DNA from: Faecalibacterium taiwanense
GTDB taxonomy: Bacteria > Bacillota > Clostridia > Oscillospirales > Ruminococcaceae
NCBI RefSeq assembly: GCF_036632915.2
Contig: NZ_CP155552.1
Coordinates: forward strand, 930,001-994,000
Length of the DNA stretch: 64,000 bases
Reading direction: 5' to 3'
The notes beneath the pieces were generated by a model that was not told the origin of the DNA, made no database searches, and saw only the letters and a program-made list of their open reading frames with translations. This document shows positions 17,748-27,263 of this stretch, one piece after another (positions within the stretch are counted from its first letter, which is position 1; every line of letters begins with the position of its first letter). A program made the translations under genes and the position numbers.

Positions 17748-17821
17748 TGGGGATTTGCATAGTGGTAGTGCGGTAGACTCTGACTCTACTTGTGGGAGTT
17801 CGATTCTCTCATCCCCAACCA
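17748..17821 (+). tRNA. tRNA-Gln(CTG)
   Basis: 74 bases with encoded CCA. Acceptor TGGGGAT pairs with ATCCCCA (the U1-A72 pair usual for tRNA-Gln), and the anticodon stem GTAGA/TCTAC holds loop CTCTGAC, anticodon CTG. Confidence 0.93.
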
Positions 17822-17855
17822 AGAAAACCGCAGTCTCAACTGGCTGCGGTATTTT

Positions 17856-17931
17856 CGGGGCATAGCGCAGTTGGTAGCGCGCCTCGTTCGGGACGAGGAG
17901 GCCGTGGGTTCAAATCCCGCTGCTCCGACCA
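17856..17931 (+). tRNA. tRNA-Pro(CGG)
   Basis: 76 bases with CCA. CGGGGCA pairs with TGCTCCG; anticodon stem CTCGT/ACGAG encloses TTCGGGA, anticodon CGG; T arm GGGTTCAAATCCC. Shares the promoter of tRNA-Gln. Confidence 0.93.
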
Positions 17932-17934
17932 AAA

Positions 17935-17970
17935 AGAACCAGTACACATTCGTGTACTGGTTCTTTTTTG
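17935..17970 (+). terminator. Terminator of the tRNA-Gln/Pro unit
   Basis: AGAACCAGTACAC pairs with GTGTACTGGTTCT around ATTC, followed by six T. Its right arm and T run are the start of a 147-bp tandem duplication. Confidence 0.9.
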
Positions 17971-18237
17971 TTTCCGCGCGGGATTTGAACAGGGCGGCGG
18001 TGCGAAGCACCGCAAACAAAGCCATAGTATGGCTTTGTTTAGCCCGCGGGTCCCAACCGGTAGGAATGTCTAACAAGGTGCATGCTGCTAACACATTCGT
18101 GTACTGGTTCTTTTTTGTCTCCGCGCGGGATTTGAACAGGGCGACGGTGCGAAGCACCGCAAACAAAGCCATAGTATGGCTTTGTTTAGCCCGCGGGTCC
18201 CAACCGGTAGGAATGTCTAACAGGGTGCAAGCTGCTA
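17944..18237 (+). repeat. 147-bp direct tandem duplication downstream of tRNA-Pro
   Basis: Unit 1 is 17944-18090 and unit 2 is 18091-18237; they differ at only a few positions. Each contains half of the terminator hairpin, the string GCGGGATTTGAAC (the inverse of the tRNA-Pro T arm), a palindrome CAAAGCCATA/TATGGCTTTG and CCCGCGGGTCCCAACCGGTA. After unit 2 an extra GGAGCAGCGGGAT again resembles inverted tRNA 3' sequence. No gene is visible in 17932-18355. Confidence 0.85.
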
Positions 18238-18267
18238 GGAGCAGCGGGATCTGCAACCCGAAAAGTT

Positions 18268-18295
18268 TTGACTTGTGTTCTAAATATGATATACT
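18268..18295 (+). promoter_or_regulatory. Promoter of the glycosyltransferase gene
   Basis: TTGACT and TATACT with 16-bp spacing, ending 60 bases before the start codon. Confidence 0.65.
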
Positions 18296-18355
18296 GGAAA
18301 AGCAAAGCCATATTTGGCTGCAGAACGGACAAAAAAGCGAGGAAAAACAGAAACT

Positions 18356-19966
18356 ATGCAGGAAACAAAAAAGAAAAAACGGGCGGTCGCGCTTTTTGTG
18401 ATCGTTCTGATCTGCCTTTGCGGCTGGTGGGCTGTGCGGAAAGAGGGTTTCTTTCTGGATGAGATCTACTCCTACGGCCTTGCAAACAGCAGCTATGCGC
18501 CGTTTTTGAATTGGTATTATAATGGTGAGCATTCGTTTGATGGAAATCTCCCGGAAGCAGTTTTTGAACAACAGGATTTTGTGAATTATATTTCGGTTCA
18601 GAAAAATGATCGCTTCAACTATGCGTCGGTCTACTATAATCAGACGCAGGACATTCATCCGCCGCTGTTTTATTTTCTGTTGAATACAGTATGCTCGCTG
18701 TTCCCGGGCAGCTTTACAAAATGGACGGGTCTGGGGATGAATTTTGTGCTGCTGGGCGGCACGCTGGCAGCGCTGTATGCGCTGGGCATGGAGCTGTTTG
18801 CAGACTGGAAAAAAGCATTGTTCGTCTGTGCATTGTATGCGTTCAACCGTGAAATGATCTCAAATGTGACGATGGTGCGCATGTATATGCTCATGACCTT
18901 GCTGACGATCCTGCTTGCGCTGCTGGTGGCAAAGTCTCTTCGCAGGCCGTCTGTGCCCAAATATCTTCTGATCGGTGTAACCATCTATCTTGGCATGATG
19001 ACCCAGTATTTCTTTGTGGTCTATGCCTTCCTGCTGTGCGCAGCATATGACCTTTACCTGATGTTCCGGCGCGAATGGAAAAATGCTGCTGCATTTTCGC
19101 TTCCGGCACTTGCGGGTGTTGGCGGAATGCTGCTCACCTTTCCGTGCTGGTATGCACAGCTGCACTCGCAGAATACGAACTCACTGGATGCTACAACGCG
19201 CAATCTTTTTGATCTGGCGCAGTACCCCAAAGGCCCGCTGGAGCTGATCGGCTGGAGCATCGTCGGCTTTGCTGTAGGCGCAGGCATTATGGCCGTGCTG
19301 ATCCTGACGAAGCTGGGGCAGCGCTGGCTGCCGGGCAAGTTGCGCGGCACAACGCTGATCCCCGGGGATGTCAAGCTGATCACGGTCCCGGCGCTTGCTG
19401 CATTTCTGGTTATCGCGGTGATCTCGCCGTATAAGTCGCTGCGGTATGTGTACCATCTGCAGCCGCTGGAAGCGTTGTTTTGTGGCTGCGGCCTTTTCTC
19501 CATTCTGGATACGCTGCGTGCAGGCACCAGAAAGCGCATTCTGCAGATCGTGTGCCTTGCAATGGTCGTGCTTGCATTTGTGATCGAGCCGGAGCGCATG
19601 TACAGCGGTACTTATAAGATAGACAAAGAACTGGAACAATACAGTCAGGCCGCCTGCGTGGATATTACCGGGGACCTTGGCAGTTTCACTTCCGGCGTGC
19701 AGGAGCTTCTCAAATTTCAGGAGGTCTGTGTGGTGCCGGACGATTCCAGTGAGCTGCTGGTGCAGTATAACACCGGCGAAAATGATACGCTGGTGCTGTT
19801 CATTGGAGGCCGGGGGCTGTGGCAGTTCGTGACGGCAGAACAGGTGGAGCAGATCACGGCCCAGAACATGGAAACTGCGTGGAACGTTGCCCGACAGGGC
19901 GGCTATGAGGATGTTTCGCTGCTGGCAACGCAGGAGTTTGAACAGATCTTTGTTTTGAAAAAGTGA
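18356..19966 (+). CDS. GT-C fold membrane glycosyltransferase (PMT/ArnT-like)
   Basis: 536 residues with about 10-11 membrane segments. After the first segment comes GFFLDEIYSYGLA, an acidic D-E motif on the outer face as in GT-C transferases that use lipid-phosphate sugars. The loop QDIHPPLFYFLLNTV is the second conserved feature (HPPLYY-type). The soluble C-terminal part (about residues 410-536) is outside. The acceptor is unknown; cell-wall polymer or protein glycosylation are both possible. The start at 18356 follows GAGG by eight bases; a TTG 14 codons earlier is less likely. It is transcribed alone. Confidence 0.78.
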   Translation: MQETKKKKRAVALFVIVLICLCGWWAVRKEGFFLDEIYSYGLANSSYAPFLNWYYNGEHSFDGNLPEAVFEQQDFVNYISVQKNDRFNYASVYYNQTQDIHPPLFYFLLNTVCSLFPGSFTKWTGLGMNFVLLGGTLAALYALGMELFADWKKALFVCALYAFNREMISNVTMVRMYMLMTLLTILLALLVAKSLRRPSVPKYLLIGVTIYLGMMTQYFFVVYAFLLCAAYDLYLMFRREWKNAAAFSLPALAGVGGMLLTFPCWYAQLHSQNTNSLDATTRNLFDLAQYPKGPLELIGWSIVGFAVGAGIMAVLILTKLGQRWLPGKLRGTTLIPGDVKLITVPALAAFLVIAVISPYKSLRYVYHLQPLEALFCGCGLFSILDTLRAGTRKRILQIVCLAMVVLAFVIEPERMYSGTYKIDKELEQYSQAACVDITGDLGSFTSGVQELLKFQEVCVVPDDSSELLVQYNTGENDTLVLFIGGRGLWQFVTAEQVEQITAQNMETAWNVARQGGYEDVSLLATQEFEQIFVLKK

Positions 19967-20074
19967 ACGCTTTGCGGCACAGCAGAAGGAAAAACTGCCT
20001 TTTTTGCGCGTGCTATATCGTTTTAAGGTAAAGTGTGCTAGAATAGTACTATCAACGATTCAGGAGGGTATCCC

Positions 20075-20914
20075 ATGCTCAAACGACTGCGCAAAGCGCA
20101 CCCGATCTTATTCTGTGTTCTGGCAGAAGTGGTCTTTCTGGCAAGCCTGTTCGTAACAGATCTTGTCTTTACCATTGCATTGGTTCTTTTTCGGGCGGAT
20201 TTTGCGTCCATTGATACATACCTCTACAGCACTCTGCAGGAGCTGGTGGGGGCCATGGTGGCAGTGCTGTTTCTGGTACGGACAGACCGTGCTGGGCTGC
20301 TGCGCCGCCGCGGCAGCGGCTTTTTCAATGGCCTGCTGGTGGGCATGTACCCGCTGGTGTTCATTGGCTACAATGCCTTTGGTTCGCTGGTGCTGGGCCG
20401 GCCGGAGAACGGCGTGCTGCAGCCTGCGGCACGCATCTGCACCTTCCTTGTCAGCATGGCCATGGTGGGTGTGGCCGAGGAATTCATCTTCCGCGGTGTC
20501 ATTGCCCAGACCCTGCTGGAGCACTTTGGCACCAGCCGCGCCGGTGTGTGGAAGGCCTGCCTTTTGTCCGGTGTGCTGTTTGGTGCGGCGCACCTGACCA
20601 ATATCCTCAGTTCGGCACCCTTCGGTGTGCTGATGCAGTGCGTGTTTGCAGCATCGCTGGGCACTCTTTTTGCGGCGATCTACTTCCGCACCGGCAATTT
20701 GTGGGTGACGGTATTCCTGCACGGTGCCATGGATATTTCGTCCATGCTCATCGGTGGGCTGTACGGCACCACTACCGTGGCCGATGCGGTAAGCGGCTAC
20801 GATGCATCCATGCTGCTTTCGGTGCTGCTGTATCTGATCCCCACCGCAGTTCTGCTGCGCAAAAAGAAGCTGCCGGAGGTACAGCTGTACTGGCACCAGT
20901 ACGTAAAAAAATAA
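20075..20914 (+). CDS. CPBP family intramembrane glutamic endopeptidase
   Basis: 279 residues, eight or so membrane segments. The family motifs are present: AEEFIFRGVIAQTL (EExxxR, about residue 135), LFGAAHLTNIL (FxxxH) and a late HGAMDISSM. Homologues include type II CAAX prenyl proteases and bacteriocin-immunity-associated Abi proteins; the substrate here is not evident. The start has AGGAGGGT upstream. No bacteriocin gene lies next to it. Confidence 0.9.
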   Translation: MLKRLRKAHPILFCVLAEVVFLASLFVTDLVFTIALVLFRADFASIDTYLYSTLQELVGAMVAVLFLVRTDRAGLLRRRGSGFFNGLLVGMYPLVFIGYNAFGSLVLGRPENGVLQPAARICTFLVSMAMVGVAEEFIFRGVIAQTLLEHFGTSRAGVWKACLLSGVLFGAAHLTNILSSAPFGVLMQCVFAASLGTLFAAIYFRTGNLWVTVFLHGAMDISSMLIGGLYGTTTVADAVSGYDASMLLSVLLYLIPTAVLLRKKKLPEVQLYWHQYVKK

Positions 20915-20936
20915 AGGCAGGATGCAAAAAATATCC

Positions 20937-20965
20937 TTGCATTTTGCACAGGGTTCTGGTATACT
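20937..20965 (+). promoter_or_regulatory. Promoter of rpsO
   Basis: TTGCAT and TATACT with 17-bp spacing, about 108 bases before rpsO. Confidence 0.75.
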
Positions 20966-21072
20966 GTATCTGTTACCGTGGTACGGGGTTGGGAGTATGC
21001 CCGCTTTTTGGGAATGCCGTTTCCCGCCGCTGTTCCATTGGCACATAAAATTTTATAAAGAGGTATGTAACT

Positions 21073-21327
21073 ATGAACAAGCAGGAAGTTATGGCCAAAG
21101 TCGCTCTGACCGAGAAGGACACTGGCTCTCCCGAAGTGCAGGTCGCTCTGCTGACCGCTCACATCAACGAGCTGAACGAGCACCTGAAGAAGAACCCGAA
21201 CGATCACCACAGCCGCCGCGGCCTGATGAAGATGGTTGGCCGCCGCCGCAATCTGCTGGCTTATCTCCAGAAGAAGGACATCGAGCGTTACCGTGCTCTG
21301 ATCGCAACTCTGGGTCTGCGTAAGTAA
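21073..21327 (+). CDS. rpsO: 30S ribosomal protein S15
   Basis: 84 residues, slightly shorter than the usual 89. The rRNA-binding core [40 protein letters not shown] and the end [12 protein letters not shown] are all present; the shortening is at the N-terminus. It binds the 16S rRNA three-way junction early in 30S assembly. AAAGAGG precedes the start. The rpsO-pnp order is widely conserved. Confidence 0.97.
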   Translation: MNKQEVMAKVALTEKDTGSPEVQVALLTAHINELNEHLKKNPNDHHSRRGLMKMVGRRRNLLAYLQKKDIERYRALIATLGLRK

Positions 21328-21338
21328 TTTAAACAGAG

Positions 21339-21366
21339 GGCAGGTACCGCAAAGGTGCCTGCCTTT
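21339..21366 (+). terminator. Terminator after rpsO
   Basis: GGCAGGTACC pairs with GGTGCCTGCC (one mismatch) and TTTT follows. It lies between rpsO and pnp, so pnp is probably transcribed in part from its own promoter. Confidence 0.75.
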
Positions 21367-21516
21367 TGCTTTTATGTACAAAATGGCGGCGGCAGCGTAT
21401 TGCAGCAGTAAATCGAACGCCTGTGCCCCGGGTACGGACGCTGGATTTATTGCTATGATGCGCGCGCCACGGCCTTTTGGATAGAAAAAATCCGGAAAAA
21501 CAAGGAGGCAAAAACA

Positions 21517-23666
21517 ATGGCAATTGAATTTGGTTCCCGCAGAGAGACCTTTGAGAATTTCAAGGTCTACGAAACCATGCTGGCAGGCCGCCCGTTCAAG
21601 GTCGAGATGGGCAAGATGTGCGGCCTGTCCAACGCCAGCGCCATGATCCGCTACGGCGAGACCTGCGTTCTGTGCAATGTGGTCATGAGCCCCAAGCCCC
21701 GCGAAGGCGTGGATTTCTTCCCCTGAACGTGGAGTATGAGGAAAAGCTCTACGCCGCAGGCCGCATCCCCGGCAGCTTTATGCGCCGTGAGGGCCGCCCC
21801 GGTGAGCGCGCCATCCTGACCAGCCGCGTGGTGGACCGCCCCATGCGCCCGCTGTTCCCCAAGGAAATGCGCAACGACGTGTGCATCACCATGACCGTCA
21901 TGAGTCTGGACCCCGACTGCAGCCCTGAGATCGCCGGTATGATCGGTGCTTCTCTGGTCACTGCCGTGTCCGACATCCCGTGGAACGGCCCCATCGGCGG
22001 CGTGCAGGTGGGTCTGGTGGACGGCGAGATCGTGCTGAACCCCACGCAGGAACAGCGCAAGGTGAGCGACCTTGCCCTGACCGTTGCCGCCACCATGGAT
22101 AAGATCGTCATGATCGAGGCCGGTGCCAACGAGGTGGACGAGGACACCATGCTGAACGCCATCAAGGCCGCTCACGTGGAGATCAAAAAGACCATTGAGT
22201 TCATCAACCGCATCGTGGCCGAGCGCGGTAAGCCGAAGATCGATTTTCAGGTGGTGGGTCTGGATATGGACGTGTTCCACGCCATCCAGAACAAGTATCT
22301 GGACGACTTCAAGGCCGCTATGGACACCGACGACAAGAATGTGCGCGATGCCGCTCTGCTGCCCATCATGGACAAGATCGCCGAGGAGTACCCCGACCTG
22401 ACCGCTGCAGACCTTGATCTGGTCAGCTACAAGATGCAGAAGTTCGTGGTGCGCCGCTGGCTGCTGGACGAGGGCAAGCGCGTGGACGGCCGCGGCATCA
22501 ACGAGATCCGCCCGCTGGCTGCCGAAGTGGGCATCCTGCCCCGCGTGCACGGCTCCGGCATGTTCACCCGCGGCCAGACGCAGGTGCTCACCACCTGCAC
22601 TCTGGGCGGCACCAAGGACAACCAGCTTATGGACGACCTGACCGACGAGCAGACCAAGCGCTATATCCATCACTACAACTTCCCGCCGTACTCTGTGGGC
22701 GAGGCCCGCGCACCGCGCAGCCCCGGCCGCCGCGAGATCGGCCATGGCGCACTGGCAGAGCGTGCTCTGGTGCCCGTGCTGCCCTCTCTGGAAGAGTTCC
22801 CCTACACCATCCGCTGCGTGTCTGAGGTGCTCTCCTCCAACGGTTCCACCTCTCAGGCATCCATCTGCGGCTCTACGCTGGCCCTGATGGATGCAGGCGT
22901 GCCCATCAAGGCACCCGTTGCCGGCATTTCCTGTGGTCTGATCACCGAGGGCGACCGCTGGATGACCATGCTGGACATTCAGGGCGTGGAGGACTTCCAC
23001 GGCGATATGGACTTCAAGGTGGGCGGCACCCGCAAGGGCATCACTGCCATCCAGATGGACATCAAGATCGATGGCCTGACCTACGACATCATTGCCGAGG
23101 CTTTCGAGAAGTGCCGCAAGGGCCGCCTGTATATTCTGGACGAGATCATCAAGCCGGTGATCGCAGAGCCTCGCCATGAACTGAGCCGCTACGCACCCAA
23201 GATGTTCAGCATGATGATCCCCACCGATAAGATCAAGGATGTCATCGGCAAGGGCGGCAAGGTCATTCAGGACATCTGCGCTACCTGCAACTGCAAGATC
23301 GACGTGCAGGAGGACGGCCATGTGTTCGTCTCTGCTGTGGATCAGGAGGACGCAAAGCGCGCCATCTTTACCATCAAGACCATTGTGGAGGACCCCGAGA
23401 TCGGTGCCATCTACAAGGGCAAAGTGACCCGCCTGATGAACTTTGGTGCCTTCGTTGAGATCGCACCGGGCAAGGAAGGTCTGGTGCACATCTCCAAGCT
23501 GGACACCAAGCGTGTGGAGCGCGTGGAGGATGTGGTGGCCGTGGGTGATGCCATCGTGGTCAAGGTGACCGACATCGACCAGCAGGGCCGCATCAACCTG
23601 AGCCGCCGCGATGCCATTCTGGCGCTGGAAGCCAAGCGCGCCGAGCAGCAGGCACAGCAGCAGTAA
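21517..23666 (+). pseudogene. pnp: Polyribonucleotide nucleotidyltransferase with one frameshift
   Basis: PNPase degrades RNA 3' to 5' by phosphorolysis. The frame starts at 21517 (AAGGAGG upstream, MAIEFGSRRETFENFKVYET) and stops at a TGA at 21724 after EGVDFFP. The next frame carries on exactly where it should: LNVEYEEKLYAAGRIPGSFM, two RNase PH domains (KMFSMMIPTDKIKDVIGKGG marks the KH domain) and an S1 domain (GKVTRLMNFGAFVEIAPGKE), ending at 23666. Adding one C to the CCCC run at 21720-21723 restores a protein of normal length. pnp loss is tolerated in some bacteria, but a sequencing deletion is the simplest explanation. Confidence 0.93.
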
Positions 23667-23694
23667 ACCCTGACTGCATAAAAGAAACCGAAAA

Positions 23695-23727
23695 AGAGGA
23701 CCCGATGCAGATGCATCGGGTCCTCTT
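23695..23727 (+). terminator. Terminator after pnp
   Basis: AGAGGACCCGATGCA pairs with TGCATCGGGTCCTCT, with TTTGTTGT following; it separates pnp from the convergent minor pilin gene and may serve both strands. Confidence 0.88.
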
Positions 23728-23745
23728 TGTTGTATCAGAATAAAA

Positions 23746-24629
23746 TTATACTGCGCGGTATTTGCGATCCAGCGCCCAGCCGAATGCAAACAGCACCACA
23801 CCGCTGACAGCCAGCACCGGCACGGGCCAGTTCAGCTGACCGGTCTGCGGCAGACCGCTCATTGCCGGGTTATCCGGGTGGCCCGGCAGAACGGGGCTGT
23901 CTGGATTACCGGGTGCTGCCGGATGATCCGGGTGGCCCGGAGCCACGGGATTGTCCGGATTACCGGGAGGACCGGATTACCGGGAAAGACCGGGTTATCC
24001 GGGTTGTCCGGCGGGGTAGGCGTATCAGGATAATCGGGCGTAGGCGGGGTAGGGGGCGTAGGCGGCGTGTCCGGCTTGGTGGGGGTGTAAGCACCCACCT
24101 TGGGGCTGGCATCTACCGCATAATTCCACTTGCCATCCTCCGCCATGGGCAGAGAGACAAGGAACGGATTGATCGGCTCATAGCCCTTGGAAGCCTCGGT
24201 CTGCACGATCAGATACAGGCCAAGCTCCAGACCACAGAAGGTCACGTTGCCGTCCGCATCAATGGTCTTTGTGGTGCCCTCGGCGCTTTGGGGCAGATAC
24301 TCCTGCAGCTGGGCCGCAAGGGTGCTGTCGGTCAAATCACCCAGCGCAATGCCGCAGCCGTAGAAATCGCCGCAGTATTCGTAGCTCAGGTTGCCGTTTT
24401 GGCGCTTTACCTCGGCCACACGGTACAAAGTGAGCTTGCCGCCGCTCAGCGCCTTATCGTTGGCGCTGTCGTACAGCGTAACGCAGATGGTGCCGGTAGT
24501 GGGATTGCCGCTGCTGTCCACCAGCTTGATGTTTGCGCTGGTGGCAAGGGCAGGCAGCGCACTTGTTACCAGAAGGCACAGCACCAAAAGCAGGGCCGCA
24601 GCGTGCTTTTTGAGATCAGTGCGTTTCAT
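23746..24629 (-). pseudogene. Minor pilin / LPQTG surface protein with one frameshift
   Basis: Signal peptide (MKRTDLKKHAAALLLVLCLL to about residue 29), then a SpaA-like prealbumin-type domain (NIKLVDSSGNPTTGTICVTL, GLELGLYLIVQTEASKGYEP), then a Pro-rich stalk of PGNPDNPV-like repeats. The frame breaks inside the stalk at about 23965; the adjacent frame continues the same repeat pattern and ends with LPQTG, a membrane segment and RKYRAV at 23746. One extra base in CTCCCGGT restores it. The start overlaps the sortase stop by 14 bases. It is probably a cell-wall anchor or minor pilin subunit assembled by the adjacent sortase. Slippage in the repeat could also serve phase variation. Confidence 0.82.
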
Positions 24630-25461
24630 GTTTTTCACCTCTTGTAGATTTGCGTTTGCGGTTGGAGAACAGCAGCCAGAGCAGCAGCACCAGCAGCAGG
24701 GGCAGTGCCATGATGGGAGCTGTGATGATCGGTTCGATCTTGATGGCATCGGCTGTTACACGGATGTGCTTGAGCTTGTCCGGCGTTTCGATGCGGCGTC
24801 CCCGCACCAGAAGGCGGTGGGAGTTGATGCCGTAGGGGGTGCAGGTCATCAGGGTGACGTAGTCCTTGCCGTCCACCACCTTGAGGTTGTCCGTCTCGGT
24901 GGGCAGTACAATGGAGATCTGGTCCACCTCGTAGGTCAGCACCCGGTCCAGCACCGTGATGGTGAAGGTGTCGCCCACTTCCAGCTGGTCCAGATTGGTG
25001 AACAGCTTGGCGCTGGGCAGGCCGCGGTGGGCCGAAATGACCGCGTGGGTGCTGCCGCCGCCCACCGGCAGGCTGGTGCCCTCCAAGTGGCCTGCGGCGA
25101 TCTGCAGCACGCCATCGCTGGTGCCGTGGTAGATGGGCAGTTCCACACCGATCTTTTCAATGGTGATGTAGCCCATAATGCCGGTGCCGGTCACATCCAG
25201 CGTGCTTTCGTAGGTGGGAAAGCGCTGCGGGAAATACAAAGCGTCCGGGTCGGCGGCGATCTGCGCATTGAACGCATCTGCCGCCTCGAAATAGGCGCTG
25301 TAGTCGGCATCGGTCAGATTGTCCACATCCTCGGCATAGGTGGCCACAGCACGGGACTGATGCAGCTGGTTGACGTAATCGCTGAGGGTGGGGTATAACA
25401 TCACGGATAGACCCACGAAAAAGACGAGGATCAGGATGATGGTGCTTTTGTTCTTTTTCAT
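24616..25461 (-). CDS. Class C (pilin-polymerising) sortase
   Basis: 281 residues: N-terminal membrane segment (STIILILVFFVGLSVMLYPT), catalytic domain with HRGLPSAKLFTNLDQL (catalytic His), YVTLMTCTPYGINSHRLLVR (catalytic Cys and Arg) and a C-terminal membrane segment ending in basic residues, as in class C enzymes. A lid-like region is seen in FPQRFPTYESTL, without a clear DPF/W. It joins pilin Lys side chains to the LPxTG Thr and works with the flanking pilins. Confidence 0.93.
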   Translation of the reverse strand: MKKNKSTIILILVFFVGLSVMLYPTLSDYVNQLHQSRAVATYAEDVDNLTDADYSAYFEAADAFNAQIAADPDALYFPQRFPTYESTLDVTGTGIMGYITIEKIGVELPIYHGTSDGVLQIAAGHLEGTSLPVGGGSTHAVISAHRGLPSAKLFTNLDQLEVGDTFTITVLDRVLTYEVDQISIVLPTETDNLKVVDGKDYVTLMTCTPYGINSHRLLVRGRRIETPDKLKHIRVTADAIKIEPIITAPIMALPLLLVLLLWLLFSNRKRKSTRGEKHETH

Positions 25462-25540
25462 GGGCTACTCCCTAATGTTATAAGGATAGGAGCGGGGGCC
25501 TTGCGGCCCCTTTGCTCCGGGTTCTTGGGGGAAATGGAGC

Positions 25541-27160
25541 TTACTTGTTCTCCATGCGCTTCTTGGTGACCAGCAGAACGATGGCCGCAACCATTAGGCC
25601 GCCGCCGACCACATAGAACAGGGTAGTGCCGATGCCGCCGGTGGAGGGCAGGGTAATGCCGCCGGCTTTGTTGTTGATGATGGTGGTAGACAGGGTGGAA
25701 CCGTTCAGATCAACCTGATTTCCTTTGTGGTTTGCCTTGATGATCACAGGGGGTACATCGCAGGGATTGTAATCGGCAGGAGTTTTGGTCTCCTTCAGGT
25801 AGTAGGTGCCAGCGTCCAGACCTTTAACGTTGAACGTGCCATCCTCGGCAGACTTCATTTCAACAGCCTGTTTATTGGATGCGTTTTTGATGGGGTAGTA
25901 GAATTCGCCGTCTTGGTAGAGCTCCACTTCATTCTTATAATCCGCATCGCTGTACAGACGGAAGCCAACGTCCTTCAACTCGTTGCCCTTTTCAGCTGTA
26001 TCGTGATACTTGGTGTTGTTCAGCTGGTAGGTGTACACATAGACTTCGCTTTCGGGAGTGTAGTTGGGAGTGTAGCCCCAGTATTCGCCGTCGGGTCTGG
26101 GGTTATTAGAGTACTGGAGCCGTACGCTGTTTTTGTTCTCGGCAGAGCCATTGACAGCGGCATTTTCGTTCAGGTGTGCAGTGTAGGTGACCGTAATAGT
26201 AGCGCCGTCATTCAAATCAAACTCTGCGTCTTTGGCACAGGCCTTAACATCAGGAATTTTTACCACAAGATAGTTTTGACTTTCAAGACCGATAGTATAC
26301 TTCGAAGAATCGTTGGGGATAACATAGGTCTTGCCATTGGATTTAATGACTACACTATCGGGTCTGTCATAAGTAATGCCATCGGACAGGGTATCATGAA
26401 AGATAACCGAGTACTTATCATAGTAATCGTAAGCATGGCCATTGTTTTCGCTTTCGGGCAACTTAGCAATCAGCCTGAACTTGAACTCTTCGTTGATTGC
26501 ATGGTCAGCGGAACTGCCCCAACCGTTATTGTCACCAGAAGAGCTTCCATCGTCGTTGTCGTAGACTTCCTTCTTAACAGTGGGCTTTACAACCTTAGGC
26601 GTAATTTGAACGTGATAGTTTGCTTTGTTAACCTTCAGCAGGAAGGAATTGTAGGCATGATAGGAATCGTTATTAGCGTCACTGCTAAAGGAGGAAGTAT
26701 CAACGATCAGATAATAACCTGCCTCTTCAAGTTTGAAGCCATTGGTGTGACCACCTTGAAGGACGGGTGTCGAGTCTCCATCCGAGTAGACATAGTTGCA
26801 TACACAACGCGCAAAAGCGATGCTGTTATTATCGGAATCACTCCATTGGCTGATAACCGCAGCAGCTTCCTGAGGAGTGAAACTAGTTTCAAACTTATCG
26901 CCGATGGTAAGATCTTCCGTCAACTGCGCCAGAAACTCGTTAGGATGAGCGATGCTGCTGCCCCACCCAACGTTGGAAATCTTAAAGCCATCAGTATCAT
27001 TACCCGTAACATCACCCTTGAAGATCTGGAAAGCGTCGTAACAGTGGTTTTTGCCGAGGTCCTCCTCAGTGTCATCTGCAAACGCCGGGATCGCCATGGC
27101 GCACACCATGGCAACTGCCAGCAGTGCGGCCAGCAGCTTTTTGATTGTTTTCTTCATCAT
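25541..27160 (-). CDS. Major pilin, isopeptide-forming SpaA/FimA type with LPSTG anchor
   Basis: 539 residues. Signal peptide (KKLLAALLAVAMVCAMAIPA, cleavage after FA). Two pilin modules follow; VVKPTVKKEVYDNDD (about residue 188) is the likely pilin motif with the linkage Lys. The C-terminal Cna-B-like domain shows VGFRLYSDADY and TFNVKGLDAGTYYLKETKTP (E-box-like KETK). The sorting signal is LPSTGGIGTTLFYVVGGGLM with a basic end KKRMENK. GC content is lower than in the neighbouring genes, consistent with diversifying or transferred surface genes. It lies between the adhesin and the sortase in one operon. Confidence 0.92.
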   Translation of the reverse strand: MMKKTIKKLLAALLAVAMVCAMAIPAFADDTEEDLGKNHCYDAFQIFKGDVTGNDTDGFKISNVGWGSSIAHPNEFLAQLTEDLTIGDKFETSFTPQEAAAVISQWSDSDNNSIAFARCVCNYVYSDGDSTPVLQGGHTNGFKLEEAGYYLIVDTSSFSSDANNDSYHAYNSFLLKVNKANYHVQITPKVVKPTVKKEVYDNDDGSSSGDNNGWGSSADHAINEEFKFRLIAKLPESENNGHAYDYYDKYSVIFHDTLSDGITYDRPDSVVIKSNGKTYVIPNDSSKYTIGLESQNYLVVKIPDVKACAKDAEFDLNDGATITVTYTAHLNENAAVNGSAENKNSVRLQYSNNPRPDGEYWGYTPNYTPESEVYVYTYQLNNTKYHDTAEKGNELKDVGFRLYSDADYKNEVELYQDGEFYYPIKNASNKQAVEMKSAEDGTFNVKGLDAGTYYLKETKTPADYNPCDVPPVIIKANHKGNQVDLNGSTLSTTIINNKAGGITLPSTGGIGTTLFYVVGGGLMVAAIVLLVTKKRMENK

Positions 27161-27263
27161 GATTTGCGAAAATCTCCTTTCAAGTTTTTCTGATTCCTAT
27201 TTTCAGGGTCTGCTTCCGGCGCAGAATCAATTTTGCCGCCGTGTCAGGAAGGATGCAGGTTTT

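Noticed and set aside
17786..18658. 290-codon minus-strand frame with an internal repeat
   Set aside because: It is created by the 147-bp tandem duplication and antisense to tRNA genes.
21700..21740. Programmed frameshift in pnp
   Set aside because: No slippery heptamer or downstream structure; PNPase is not known to use frameshifting.
21651..23801. 716-codon open frame opposite pnp, and similar long frames opposite parC, parE and others
   Set aside because: They mirror strongly coding genes with high third-position GC, which keeps antisense frames open; no ribosome sites or protein features.
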